From a virus, in IMG/VR virus record IMGVR_UViG_3300043411_000035, positions 1 to 25,592 of that record: 25,592 nt of DNA. One strand, written 5' to 3'. Below are positions 7,372 through 18,600 of the stretch, in pieces (within the stretch, counting starts at the first letter, position 1; every line of letters starts with the position of its first letter). Under the pieces are notes generated by a model that was not told where the DNA came from, did not search any database, and was given only the letters and a program-made list of their open reading frames with translations. The position numbers were made by a program, and so were the translations under genes.

Positions 7372-7898
7372 TGGCTGTCGCAATTCCATTCGTCCCGATG
7401 ATCGCCACGGCGCTCGGCGTGGTCGGTGCTGTCTATGCCGGCAACCAGGCGCGCAAGTCGTCCGACTACCAGGCCGACATCGCGCAGCAGAACGCAAAGA
7501 TTGCGGCAGCGCAGGGCAACGCAGCGGAGGAGCAACAGCGGCGAATCAGTCGCATGCGCCTGGGCGAGCAGCGCGCGGCGGCGGCACAGTCTGGATTCGA
7601 CCCGTCGAGCGGTAGTTTTGCCGAACTGCAGGCAGAGAGCGCGGCCAATGCCGAACTTGATGCGCTGACCACGCGCTACAGCAGCACGATGCAATCCATG
7701 TCGCTTGAGAACGAGGCGCGCGGACTGCGGGCCAACGCGAAGACGGCAAACATGCAGGGCTACCTGAACGCGGCCGGAACGCTGTCGGGCGCGTATGCAA
7801 AGTACGGCACGGGGTCGGTGATGCCTTCGCAAGGCGCTGGGCAGATTTCTGGCGGCAGCGGGATGAAGGTGCCCGCGAACTTCTCCTGGAAGGGTTGA
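7371..7898 (+). CDS. Internal virion protein B-like (T7 gp14-like)
   Basis: The N terminus carries a hydrophobic segment (IPFVPMIATALGVVGAVYAG, about residues 5-24). It is followed by an alanine/glutamine-rich helical region in which the pattern ADIAQQNAKIAAAQG is typical of podovirus gp14-like proteins. Next come a SGFDPSSGSFAELQAESAANAELDAL segment (about 75-100) and a MQGYLNAAGTLSGAYAKYG C-terminal part. In T7, gp14 leaves the capsid first and forms the outer-membrane part of the ejection conduit. Length is 175 against 196 in T7. ATG at 7371 is chosen because it overlaps the gp13-like stop codon (TGATG); the upstream open frame is a shadow of gp13. Confidence 0.85.
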   Translation: MAVAIPFVPMIATALGVVGAVYAGNQARKSSDYQADIAQQNAKIAAAQGNAAEEQQRRISRMRLGEQRAAAAQSGFDPSSGSFAELQAESAANAELDALTTRYSSTMQSMSLENEARGLRANAKTANMQGYLNAAGTLSGAYAKYGTGSVMPSQGAGQISGGSGMKVPANFSWKG

Positions 7899-7899
7899 C

Positions 7900-9696
7900 A
7901 TGCCCGCCTTCCGTCAGATCGTCTCCGAGCTTCGCCCGCAGGGTCGCCTGAACGCGGGGCCGGCGCCGAAGTCGCTGAGCCTTGAGCCTGTAGCGCAGGG
8001 TGCCACGGCCATCGTGGATGAGGAGCTGCAGCGGCGCCACCAGGAAGCGCTGGTGAACGGTCGCACGGGCCTGAACGCGCTGGAAACCCGGTTGATCCAC
8101 GACCCCGAGCATGGCGCGGCAAACCGCCGCGGGCGCGAGGCGTTGGGGATCAGCAAAGTGCTGCTGGAGGAGGTTGACCGTGAAACGTCGCGCATCGGTG
8201 ACACGATGGACGACAGGACGCGGCCTGCGTTCCTGGCAATGGCGCAGGCAAGGCGCGACCAGATCGCGGAGTGGGCGGCACGGCACGAGTCGCGCGAGCG
8301 CGAGGCGGTGCGGCTGCAGGACTTCAACGTGGGCCTTGAGTCGTCCAAGGAACGAGCTGCTGCGCTGGCGCTGCTGCCTGCTGGCGATGAAGTCGGCGCG
8401 GCGCGCAATGCGGCAAGCATCGCCGCGGAGATTCAGATCGGGCAGCAGATGGTGGTGGACCACTTGCGCCGGCCAGGGGCTGGCGTGTCCGAGGAGGCCA
8501 TCGGGCTTGCGGTGAAGGACTACACGAGCGGCGTCCACCTGGGCGTCATCAAGTCGCTGGTGAAGGCCGGCGACCTGAGCGCGGCGCAGAAGTACGTGGA
8601 CAAGCACGGCGATGCGCTGATGTCGAAGGCACGTCTGGATGTGATGGGCGACCTGAAGGAGTTGGGCGTGCGTCGTGATGTGCAGGCGTTTGAGGACGAT
8701 CTCATCAAGCGCGGCGTGGTAGGCGAGGTTGGCGCGGCGGAAGCCCGCGAGAAGTTCCGCGATCGGCCGGAAGTGCGTGACGCAGCGGTGGCGCGAGCAC
8801 TCCAGCTGGGAGCGCAGCAGAAGGCGGCGCAGACGCTGGCACAGAACGCGGCAGACGAGGAAGGCGAGAAGATCGTCATCAACGGCAAGGGTCGGTCGGC
8901 CATCCCGGTTGATCTGTGGAATCGCATGTCGTCCAAGTCGCAGGCGTGGGTGCAGAACTACGACGAGCAGCGGTGGCTCCGCGCCAAGTCCGACGCCGAA
9001 GGGAAGAAGCACGAGGAGACGCCCGAGGCCCACTTGCAGTACCTTGGCGCGCTGCGCATGGCAACGGAGCGGCCGGCCGAGTTCGCGGCCATGTCCGATG
9101 AAGCGCTGGCGAAGTACCAGCCGCTGCTGACGCCACAGCACTACCAGCAGTTGATCGCCATGCGCACGGGCATCAACAAGGACCAGGCCAAGGCCGTGCA
9201 GTTGGGCAAGCTGCGCAAGGAAGCGCTGGCGCTGGTGGGGTCGGCGCTGCCTGAGCTGAAGATCAAGATGGAAGGCGCGAAGCGCACGCCGACCGAGGTT
9301 GCGCGGGCCAATGCCTTCGACGTGGCGCTGCAGGATGCCATCCTCGAAGCAGCAGACAAGGGGCCGGTTGACAGCAAGGAACTGCGCAACATCACGGCGA
9401 ACCTGCTGCGCGTGGGCATCGAACAGGGCACGGGCGGATGGTTCAGCGACCCGAAGAAGAGGCTCGGATTCGAGATCGACGCAGAGCGTGCGTCCGGCGT
9501 GGCAAAGACCTATGTCGCGAAGCCGTACGACAAGATTCCGCCCGAGCAGCAACGGGCGCTGGTTGAGTCGTTGGCAAAGACCAAGGGCTTGAAACGCAGC
9601 ATCTACGGCGGTGACTACGTGCTGACGGCCGAAGACAAGCAAGAGGTCGAGCGCATGTATCAGCGGGCCGTGGAAGCGGGTCGCATCAAGCCATGA
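7900..9696 (+). CDS. Internal core / ejection protein (T7 gp15-like position)
   Basis: This 598-residue protein is almost entirely helical by composition, rich in Ala, Glu, Lys and Arg. It has repeated amphipathic helices and TPR-like stretches, for example around 214-262 (VIKSLVKAGDLSAAQKYVDKHGDAL). It lacks membrane segments and cysteine clusters. Its place directly after the gp14-like gene and before the ART-bearing ejection protein corresponds to T7 gp15, which builds the periplasmic part of the ejection tunnel. Direct sequence similarity to T7 gp15 (747 aa) is not obvious to me, so the call rests mainly on order, size and helicity. It starts one base after the upstream stop and overlaps the next gene by four bases. 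Confidence 0.72.
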   Translation: MPAFRQIVSELRPQGRLNAGPAPKSLSLEPVAQGATAIVDEELQRRHQEALVNGRTGLNALETRLIHDPEHGAANRRGREALGISKVLLEEVDRETSRIGDTMDDRTRPAFLAMAQARRDQIAEWAARHESREREAVRLQDFNVGLESSKERAAALALLPAGDEVGAARNAASIAAEIQIGQQMVVDHLRRPGAGVSEEAIGLAVKDYTSGVHLGVIKSLVKAGDLSAAQKYVDKHGDALMSKARLDVMGDLKELGVRRDVQAFEDDLIKRGVVGEVGAAEAREKFRDRPEVRDAAVARALQLGAQQKAAQTLAQNAADEEGEKIVINGKGRSAIPVDLWNRMSSKSQAWVQNYDEQRWLRAKSDAEGKKHEETPEAHLQYLGALRMATERPAEFAAMSDEALAKYQPLLTPQHYQQLIAMRTGINKDQAKAVQLGKLRKEALALVGSALPELKIKMEGAKRTPTEVARANAFDVALQDAILEAADKGPVDSKELRNITANLLRVGIEQGTGGWFSDPKKRLGFEIDAERASGVAKTYVAKPYDKIPPEQQRALVESLAKTKGLKRSIYGGDYVLTAEDKQEVERMYQRAVEAGRIKP

Positions 9697-12098
9697 ATGA
9701 CCTTGGTGATTTCTCGGACCTGACCGACTCCGCGTATGAGCAGGAGCGCAAGAAGGCGCTGGCGGCCACGGCTCCGCTGGCTGTGTCGGTGGCGTCCACC
9801 AAGTCGCCGGACGCTGCGGCCAAGGCGATGTCGCTGTCACGGCGCTACAACGTGCCGCCCGCGGTGGCCGAGCAGTTCGCGGAGGACTACAGCGCCCGCG
9901 CGAAGCAGGAGGACGCGCAGAACGTCATGGCCCGCGCGCCGAAGCTGGGTTCGTGGATCGCAGAGCAGCCCGAGCGCGCCGACCTTGTGCATGACGATCT
10001 GGACAACCTCGGCGGCATCGAGCAGACCATCGGCCGGCTCGCCAGCTACACGATGGGCGCGCGGCCGGATGGCGGGTTGCCTGCTGCTGTCGGCAACACG
10101 GTTGACCTGTTCGCGCGGGGTGGCCTGTCTGCCACGCTGGGCGGCCTGAGTGGCATGACGCGCGCCATCTTCGACGTGATCGGCGCCGACAAGCTGGCTA
10201 CGCGCCAGGGCGCACTGAGCAAGCAGTACGACGAGTTCCGCCAGGAGATCAGCGAAGACCTGATCTCGCAGGACACCGTGCTAGGTCGAGGCGTTGCGAG
10301 CGGCGTTGTGTCTGCAGGACAGACAACGATGATGCTGCCGCTGGCGGCCGGCAAGGGCCTGATGCAAGGCGGCGAGGCGGTCATCAAAGCGCTGTCGGCG
10401 CTGTCTGGTGGCGCGTCCTACAACAAGGCGCGCGACCAAGGCGCAGGCATACCGGCAGCGCTGTCGCTGGGTGTAGCCGACACCGCGGCCGAGTACGTGG
10501 GCGAGAAGTACGCGGGCCTGGGTGGGCTATTCAAGGATGCCGCTGCTGGCGTGGGTTTGTTCAGGATGATCCTGCGCGACATCCGGCGCGAGATACCAAG
10601 CGAGGTCGGCACGACTCTGGCGCAGAACTTCAACGAGTGGGCGCTCATCAACCCGGACAAGCCGGCAACGGAGTGGATCGACGAGCAAGGTCCTGCCGTC
10701 GCGGAAACCATCATCGCCACCGTCGTCGCGGCTGGTGGGCAATCTGGCGCCATCCGCGGCATCCAGAAGATCACGGGTGACGCCGCAAGGCGGCAGGCCC
10801 TGGCCGACGCTGCCGAAGACCACGCATCGAACGTCGAGAAGCTGGCCGCCCTGCTGGCCGCATCGAAGACCGCCGGCCGCGACGCCACGACCCTGCGCGA
10901 GTTCATCGCCCAGGTGGCCGACGAGGAAGGCGACGCGCCTACGCAGTTCTACGTGGACGGCGAGCAACTGCTGAACGTGCTCAACCAATCGGGCATGTCG
11001 CGCGACGAGTTTGCGGCGCTGGCGCCCACGGCTGCGGCGCAACTGGACGAGGCGCTGACGGGCGGCATGGTGCGCCTGCCTGTGGGCGAGTTCGCTGCGG
11101 CCGGCGAGAAGATCACGGCGCCGCTGATCGACCATCTCCGGGCGAGCGAGGATGCGCCGACCCGGGCAGAGGCCCGCGAGTTCATGGCCGGCGAGGGCAA
11201 GGCGCTGCAGGAGGAAGTCGAGCGCGAGCTGCAGAAGCGCGGCGACGATGCCACGTTCCGCGATTCGGTGGCCGGCATCCAGACGCGGTTTGAGGCCGAA
11301 CTGAACGCGGTTGGCAAGTTCGCGCCCGAGGTGAACAAGGGCTATGCCACGCTGCTGTCCAACTTCTTCGGGGCCACGGCTGCGCGGCTGGGCATGGCGC
11401 CGGATGAACTGCTGGCGAAGTACGAACTGAGGGTGCAGGCGAAGGCGGCGGATGGGCGCCGAGTGTTGAATCAGGTGGAGACGGACACGCCGGCATTCCG
11501 CAAGTGGTTCGGTTTGAGCAAGGTGGTGGACGCCGCCGGCAAGCCGCTTGTCGTCTATCACGGGACGCGCGGCGACGTGACCGCGTTCGCGCCCAACAAG
11601 GTCAAGGGGCGCTTCCCGAACTCGGAGGGCTTCTACTTTGCGTCGCGGCCAAGCCACGCATCAGCCTACGCCGACAGCATTCAGAACGCCGCCGAAGACT
11701 TCAACCCGGCGTCACGGTTCGCCGTTCCCGTCGCTGAAGGCGCGAACGTGATCCCGGCCTATGTGAGTCTGCAGAACCCGAAGGTCATCAAGGTTTCTGA
11801 GTGGGGGACATTGGAGTCGGCCGTTGATGGCGACGGTGGCGCCAGGGTGCGGGCGGCGCGCGAAGCGGGCCACGATGGCGTGATCGTGAAGCGCGAAGCC
11901 GGCGACGAGTGGGACGGCATGCTAGTCGTCGCCTTCCGCCCCGAGCAGATCAAGAGCGCAACCGGCAACCGCGGCACATTCGACCCCGCCGACCCGAACA
12001 TCCTGAACCAGTCGGCGCAGGAAGACCGCAAGGCCAAGATCATCGAACTGCGCAAGCGCGAGTCGATCCTGAAGTCACTGCAGGAGTGCATGGCGTGA
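9693..12098 (+). CDS. Ejection protein with C-terminal ADP-ribosyltransferase-like (ART-PolyVal) domain
   Basis: The 801-residue protein has three parts. Residues 1-120 are helical and charged. Residues about 125-370 hold hydrophobic, glycine-rich stretches (near 128-160, 205-225 and 335-355) that could enter a membrane during ejection. Residues about 597-770 form an ART-like domain of the phage polyvalent type: TPAFRKWFG at 599-607, LVVYHGT with H623, GFYFAS with Y648, HDGVIVK near 727, and the conserved ending FRPEQIKSATGNRGTFDPADPNI from 748. In this superfamily the His and Tyr help bind NAD; the third catalytic residue I cannot place. The gene sits between the gp15-like gene and the giant protein, so delivery into the host with the DNA is likely. 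The target is unknown. Confidence 0.8.
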   Translation: MNDLGDFSDLTDSAYEQERKKALAATAPLAVSVASTKSPDAAAKAMSLSRRYNVPPAVAEQFAEDYSARAKQEDAQNVMARAPKLGSWIAEQPERADLVHDDLDNLGGIEQTIGRLASYTMGARPDGGLPAAVGNTVDLFARGGLSATLGGLSGMTRAIFDVIGADKLATRQGALSKQYDEFRQEISEDLISQDTVLGRGVASGVVSAGQTTMMLPLAAGKGLMQGGEAVIKALSALSGGASYNKARDQGAGIPAALSLGVADTAAEYVGEKYAGLGGLFKDAAAGVGLFRMILRDIRREIPSEVGTTLAQNFNEWALINPDKPATEWIDEQGPAVAETIIATVVAAGGQSGAIRGIQKITGDAARRQALADAAEDHASNVEKLAALLAASKTAGRDATTLREFIAQVADEEGDAPTQFYVDGEQLLNVLNQSGMSRDEFAALAPTAAAQLDEALTGGMVRLPVGEFAAAGEKITAPLIDHLRASEDAPTRAEAREFMAGEGKALQEEVERELQKRGDDATFRDSVAGIQTRFEAELNAVGKFAPEVNKGYATLLSNFFGATAARLGMAPDELLAKYELRVQAKAADGRRVLNQVETDTPAFRKWFGLSKVVDAAGKPLVVYHGTRGDVTAFAPNKVKGRFPNSEGFYFASRPSHASAYADSIQNAAEDFNPASRFAVPVAEGANVIPAYVSLQNPKVIKVSEWGTLESAVDGDGGARVRAAREAGHDGVIVKREAGDEWDGMLVVAFRPEQIKSATGNRGTFDPADPNILNQSAQEDRKAKIIELRKRESILKSLQECMA

Positions 12099-12418
12099 GC
12101 GACCCTGTGACCAACGAATCCATGCTGCTGCTGGCCCGGCTGGCTGAGATCGTGGACGGCATGGAAGAGCGGGCCGACAAGCCGCGCGACGCCGACGAGA
12201 TGCAGGCGATGGTGATCGCCTTGCGTGATGCCATCGCCGGACTGAAGCCGCCTGTCGTGAACGTGTCGGTGCCGCCTGCGCCTGCAGTTTCTGCCCCTGC
12301 GCCTGCCGCAGTCGTGATGCCGCAGGACAAGGCAGGACAGCAGTGGCGCGTCGAGATCGAGCGCACGCACCAAGGCCCGACCGCGCCCATCAAGTCGCTG
12401 ATCGTCACGCGGCTCTGA
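12095..12418 (+). CDS. Small protein between the two ART-bearing ejection proteins (107 aa)
   Basis: GTG at 12095 is taken as start because it overlaps the upstream stop (GTGA) and has GGAG upstream; the frame is open further back but that is a shadow. The first 50 residues form a helix or coiled coil (ESMLLLARLAEIVDGMEERADK..DEMQAMVIALRDAIAG). A proline/alanine/valine-rich linker follows (about 53-75), then a short C-terminal strand region ending WRVEIERTH..IKSLIVTRL. This helix-linker-strand architecture recurs in small phage accessory structural proteins. No enzymatic motif is visible. Its position suggests a partner or minor component of the ejection core; function is unknown. Confidence 0.65.
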   Translation: MSDPVTNESMLLLARLAEIVDGMEERADKPRDADEMQAMVIALRDAIAGLKPPVVNVSVPPAPAVSAPAPAAVVMPQDKAGQQWRVEIERTHQGPTAPIKSLIVTRL

Positions 12419-12421
12419 CGC

Positions 12422-12679
12422 ATGCTCTCCGCCCGCCGCGTAGCACTGCAGGGCCTGACGGTCCCGCTGTCGCCGATCATGATCGCGGTGCTTGGCCTGT
12501 GGCCGGAAGAAGAGACGACGACGCTGCCCGACTACTACCCGACCGGCCTTGCCAAGCGCGGGCCACCGGGAAAGAAGCGGGTCAGCGTGCCGCTGATGGA
12601 GCACTACCAAGAGTCGCGCGACCTTGAGGAAGTGCAGTTGATCCTGGCGGCGATATTTGCAATGGAAGGCGTGTTCTGA
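12422..12679 (+). CDS. Small unknown protein upstream of the giant polyvalent protein (85 aa)
   Basis: The N-terminal half contains a moderately hydrophobic stretch (LTVPLSPIMIAVLGLW, about 12-27). An acidic patch and a YYPTGLAKRGPPGKKR segment (about 39-54) follow, and then a helical C terminus (EVQLILAAIFAMEGVF). The hydrophobic stretch could be a membrane contact but is short and contains prolines. I do not recognise a family. Its final codon overlaps the giant gene by one base (TGATG), which suggests translational coupling to it. A helper or chaperone for the giant protein is possible but speculative. Confidence 0.6.
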   Translation: MLSARRVALQGLTVPLSPIMIAVLGLWPEEETTTLPDYYPTGLAKRGPPGKKRVSVPLMEHYQESRDLEEVQLILAAIFAMEGVF

Positions 12680-15600
12680 TGGCGAGCTTGACCGGGTGCA
12701 TCAAGAAGGCTGGCAAGGCCCTGTCGGCTGACGACAAGGCGGCCCTCCTCAAGGCGGCGCAAGAGCATCGCGCGGACGGCATGAAGGCCACCGAGGCGGG
12801 GCGCAAGGCGATTGCTGATCTGCTGGAGGCGGTGCGGGCGGAACTGGCGGAGGTGGAGGCTGCTCAGGTTGAGGCGCCGGCCGAAGACGCGGCCGATCAG
12901 AACGTACTGGATCAGTCGGCATTCCACGGCACGCCGCACAAGGTAGACAAGTTCTCGCTGCACAAGATCGGCTCCGGCGAGGGCGCGCAAGCGTTTGGCT
13001 GGGGCCTGTACTTTGCTGGCAAGCGCGAGATTGCAGAGCACTACCGCAAAACGCTGTCGGACACGACGGCAGAGATAGGCGCCGTCATCGTCAGCGGCCA
13101 GAAGATCGACGCATTCTCGCCCGAGGGGCATGCTGCGCGGCTGCTGTACTACAACGACCAGAAGCAGATGCGTGCGCTGGCGAAGGAGATGCTGAAGGAC
13201 GCAGCGAAGGCTGAACCTTATGCCGTTGACATCGCGCAGAAGCAGGGCCTGTCGGCGGCGGACTACTACGGGCGGCTCAACGCCTTTATAGCCACGCACA
13301 CCAAGCGCAACATCCAAGTCATCAAGGGCAACCTCTACGAGGTCGAGCTACCCGATGACGATCAACTGCTGGACTATGACAAGTCCATCGGCACGCAGCC
13401 GGCCTTCGTCAAGGAGAAGCTGAAGGCGTCGGGCATCCTGAGAGACTGGAAGGAGTCTCGCAGCGACTACTCGCTACCGCAGGCTGTCAGGCCCGACCGT
13501 GGCGGCGCACTGTACGCGCTGCTGTCCGAGAAGTTCGGCGGGGATCAAGCCGCATCGCAGTACCTACAGAGCATAGGCATCCACGGCATGCGCTACAAGG
13601 CCGGGCAGATGGCCGGCGTGAAGGGCGGCGGGCACAACTATGTGATTTGGGACGAGGGCGCCATCGGAGAGCCAACGTCTCTGTACCAAGGCGGCGACGC
13701 CCCCCGCGCACAGATCGCCTTCGGCCAGGACGTATCTGCTGCGGCCAGCGTCATCAGCCTGCTAGACGGCGCTGATCTATCGAGCTTCATCCATGAGGCC
13801 GGGCATTTCTTCCTCGAAGTGCAGGCCGACATCGCCATCAAGATTCAGCAGCAGATGGCCGGGGGCGCGAGCGTCACGGACCTTGAGCGCGGGATCGTGG
13901 AGGACTTCAACGCTGCGCTGCGGTGGATGGGGGTGACGGGGACGGAAGACGCTACCGGGAAGACTGGCGGGGCGATGGATCAGGCTGCATTCCACGGCAC
14001 GCCCTATCGCGGGATCGACAAGTTCAGCACGGACTACATCGGCACGGGAGAGGGCAATCAGGCATACGGCTGGGGCCTGTACTTCGCGTCGAAGAAGGCC
14101 ATCGCAGAGCACTACCGGGCGGCGCTTTCATCCGGCTATGCGCCCACCATCATCAAGGACGGGCAGGAACTGTCGTCGGCTGCCGAGATCGCCGAGGCGT
14201 ACTACACCCCCGGTCGGATCGTCGGCGGGCATAGCGGGCGTGACGTGGTATTGGACTTTGATCGTGATGGCCCATACAAGTGGAGCGTCAAGGTTCAGAA
14301 CGTCGACGCGGACGGCAAGCCTGTCTACGGCTCGCGCTCGCGCTGGCACTCAACGATGCCTGACTTCAAAGACTTGGAGCAGCACTTCAAGGCGAATGGC
14401 TACAAGGTGGTCCGCGGCCAACTCTACGAGGTCGAGATCCCCGAGGACGGCGAGATGCTGCTGTGGGACAAGCCGCTGAAGGACCAACCGCCAAAGGTGC
14501 TGGAAGCACTCGCGCCGTTCATCGAGCGCTACAAGGAAAACCAACGCAAGATCATGTCGGCATTCCCTGCCGATGAGGTCGAGCGCGAGATTGCTGCTGG
14601 CATGAGGACGCTGACGGGCCAAGGCGTCTATGAGCAGGCCGGCTACATGGAAGGCGGCGGCGACCGTTCGGCATCTGAGTACCTGATGAGCCTTGGCGTG
14701 AAGGGCATCAAGTATTTGGATGGTCTGAGCCGCACGGCAAGGAGCGGCAGTCATAACTATGTCGTCTTCAGCGGTGACGACGTAGCCATCCGCCAGACGT
14801 TCTACCAAGGCGGCGAGCAAGCCCCGCAGGAGTTCCCCGCACAAGGCCGCACGCCGCTGGACACCTGGGCCATGATGTCGATGGCCGAGAAGACCTACTA
14901 CCACGAACGCTTCGCCCGCGGCTTCGAGGCATATGCGTTTGAGGGCAAGGCTCCCAGCATCGCCCTGCAAGGCGTGTTCAACCGCTTCCGCGCGTGGCTG
15001 AAGGATGTCTACCGCTGGCTGCTGAAGGCGCACGGCGACAGGCTGGATGCTGGACTGAACGCAAAGCTGTCGGACGACATCCGTGGCGTGATGGACCGCA
15101 TGATCGCCACCGACGAAGCTATCGAAGAAGCCGAGGCGGCGCGCGGGTTCCTGCCGCTGTTCAAGAGCGCGGAGGATGCCGCAAAGTTCGGGTGGTCGGT
15201 CGAGAAGTGGCAGAAGTACCAAGCACTCGGCAAGGACGCCACCGACGCCGCGCAGGCGCAACTGAGCGAGCGGGCGCTGAAGGACATGAAGTGGCTGGGC
15301 CGTGCGCGCGACAAGGCGCTGAAGGCCCGGCAGCGAGAGGTCGAGGATCAGCGCCGCGAGGTTCGCGCCGAGATTCGCATGGAGGTCTACAGCGAGCCGG
15401 TCTATCGTGCGTGGCAGTTCCTGACAGGCAAGGGCGACGACGACAACACAGCGAAGGGCGAAGGCTTGCCCAAGGGTTCGCGTGCCGTGGACGTGTCGAA
15501 AGACTCGCTACTCGTTGCCATCGCCAAGCTGGGCGGCATCAGCCGTGAGAGCGCCAAGCGTGACGCAGGCGTCAGCGAGGATGACCTGAAGGTGGCGAGC

Positions 15601-18600
15601 GGTGTCTTCGGTGCTCCGGTCTTCCGCAAGACGGGAGGTCGCAACGCCGACGACATGCGCGAGGCGCTGACGGAGTTGGGCTATCTGCATGAGCGCGACG
15701 AGTTCGGCCGCACCGACCTGCGTGGCCTGAGCGACGCCATCTCGAACGAGTTGGGCGGCTCGCCTGAGTACAGTTTCTCGAAGGACTACGGCCCCGACGC
15801 CAGCGGCGACAAGATCGGGGAAGGCCAGTTCTACGGCAAGCTCAACACCGAGGACATGCGGCTGCGCTATGGCAACGGCGCGGATGCGATCTGGCGCAAG
15901 CTCTCGGCGCTGCGCATGACGAGCGACACGGGCCTGGATGCCGACGTGGTGGCCGAGTTCTTCGAGTTCGATTCCGGCGATGCCTTGGTGCGTGCGTTGG
16001 CAGAAGCCACGCCGCCGCGCGAAGCCATCGAAGCCCGCACGGACGAGCGGATGCTGCAGATGTTCGGCGACATCACGAGCCCTGAAGCGCTGGCCCGCGC
16101 TGCCGACGAGGCGGTGATGAACAAGGTGCGAGCGAAGTTCCTGGCCTCGGAGTGGAAGGCGCTGGAAGACGCCACCACGAAGAAGGAGAAGCGTGGCAAG
16201 CGCAGCGTGGACCTGATGGCGATTGCCGCGAAGGAGTACGCGGCGCAGATCGTGGCCCGGCTCAAGGTGCGCGACATCAAGCCTGCCAAGTACGCAGCCG
16301 CGGCTGCGCGCAACGGCAAGCTGTCGGCCAAGGCGTTCACGAGCGCGAAGCTCGAAGAAGCCGCGATGCACAAGCGCAACCAGACCGTCAACGCCTACGC
16401 GGCGGATGCGGCCTATGAAGCGCTGCACGAAGTCGAGAGGGCGCGGGCGTACCTGCGCAAGTTCGACAAGCACATCAAGTCCATCGATCCGGCATATCAG
16501 GACCAGATCAACGCCATCCTTGAGCGCTTCGACTTGCGCAAGGCGTCGCGCGATGAGGCGGCGAAGGCTCGCGCAGAAGCCCGCACGCAGGCGCAGGTCG
16601 CGGCGGCGCAGGCCAGGCTGGATGAACTGGACGCGGCGGACCCTACGAACGAGCGCGCTGCACTGGCCGACTGGATCGCATCGCTTGACCCGGACAAGGG
16701 CGATGTCATCCCGGCGCTGTCCGAGGCGGTGCTCAACGAGGCAAACCGCAAGTCCTACAAGGACATGACGCTCGAAGAACTGCGCGGCATGGTCGATGAC
16801 GTGCGGCAGCTTGAGCACCTTGGGCGCACCAAGAATCGGCTGCTCAAGAGCAAGGCCAAGAGAGACCTGGACGAGTACGCCGATGATGCCTCGGCGTCCA
16901 TCCGCAAGAGCAAGGCCGTGCGCAAGATCGACCGCGAGGGCGAACCGGCGTGGCGCGACCATTCGGCGGATGCGCTGGCGACCATGCGCAAGATGTCGAG
17001 CCTTGCGCGGCAGATGGACGCTGGCGACGAGAGCGGCCCGCTGTTCGAGGGGCTGATCCGCCCGGCCAACGAGGCCGGCGCGTGGGCCGATGAACGGCTG
17101 TCGAAGGAGCATGCCGAACTCTTCAAGATCGTTTCCGAGGTGGCCGCGCTTCCTGACGGGCTGACCGGCCGCAAGGTACGCACGCCGCTGGGAGTGAGCC
17201 TGACCCGAGGCGCGCAACTGGCCGTACTGCTGAACGCCGGCAATGAGGTCAACCTGCAGCGCATGGAAGCCGGCGACGGGTGGAGCATGGCCCAGGTGCA
17301 GGCGCTGGCCGCGACCATGACGCCGACCGAACTGAACTTCGTCAACAAGACCTGGGCCTACCTTGAAACGTTCTGGCCCGAGGTGCAGGCGCTTGAGAAG
17401 CGCATGACGGGCGTCGCGCCCGAGAAGGTCGAAGCCGCGCCGTGGGTGGCGACCGCATCGGACGGAACCAAGATCACGATGACGGGCGGGTACTACCCCA
17501 TCGTCTACTCGCGCGACCTGAACGATGCCACGGCAAAACAGGAGTCGGCGAAGGAACTGATGGAAGCGGCCCGGGGCGCTGTGTCGCGCGGGATGACGCG
17601 GCACTCGCACACCAAGAAGCGCGCCGAGAAGGTGGCCCGCAAACTGAATCTGAACCTTGATGTCATCTCCTCGCACGTCGAGCAGGTGGTGCACGATCTG
17701 GCGTGGCGCGAGTGGGTCACGGACGCGAACCGCATCCTGAACCACAAAGACATCTCGCTGGCGATCCACGAGCACTACGGCCCGCGCGTGTTGCAGGCCA
17801 TGCGCGAGCAGGTCGCCGCCATCGCAACAGGCGACATCAAGCCGCGCGATGCGTGGCACAAAAGCCTGATGTGGGCGCGCAACAATACGTCTCGCGCGGT
17901 GATGGGCTTCTCCGCGACGACGGCCTTCCTGCAGCCGTTCGGCGTGCTGCAGTCCGTTGTTCGCATCGGCGCCGTGACCGTGCTGAAGGGATACCGCCGC
18001 TGGGTGGGCGATGCCGCGCAGCTTGAAAGCTCGCTGACGTGGATCACGGACAAGTCCACGATGATGAAGCACCGGGCCAAGACCTTCAACCGCGAGGTCA
18101 AGGAACTCAACCGCGTCATGGAAGGCAAGTCCAAGGCCGCGGATGTGCTGGACACGGCGCTGTTCTTTGCGATGCAGAAGATGCAGCTCGTGGCCGACAT
18201 CCCGACGTGGATTGGGCAGTACGAGAAGACGTTGCAGGAGGCCAGCGACCGCGCGAAGGCTGAAGGGAGATTCGGTGACGAGGTGCTTGAGGAGATCGAA
18301 GCCGAGGCGGTGGCGCAGGCCGACCGCGCGGTGATCGAGTCGCAGGGGTCGGGCGAAGTCAAGGACCTGGCCGGCGTGCAGCGGAACTGGCCTATGCTGA
18401 CGATGTTCTACAGCTACTTCTCCGCGACGTGGCAGATGACGGCAGAGAGCACGGCGCGCACGAACTTCCGCAACCCGCGGGCGGTGGCGGGGTGGCTGGC
18501 GGACATGCTGCTGCTCAACGTCGTCCCGGCCATCGGCCCGGCGCTGCTGCTGATGTTCCTCAAGGGCATGGGTGACGACGACGAGGAGAACGAGCGCAAG

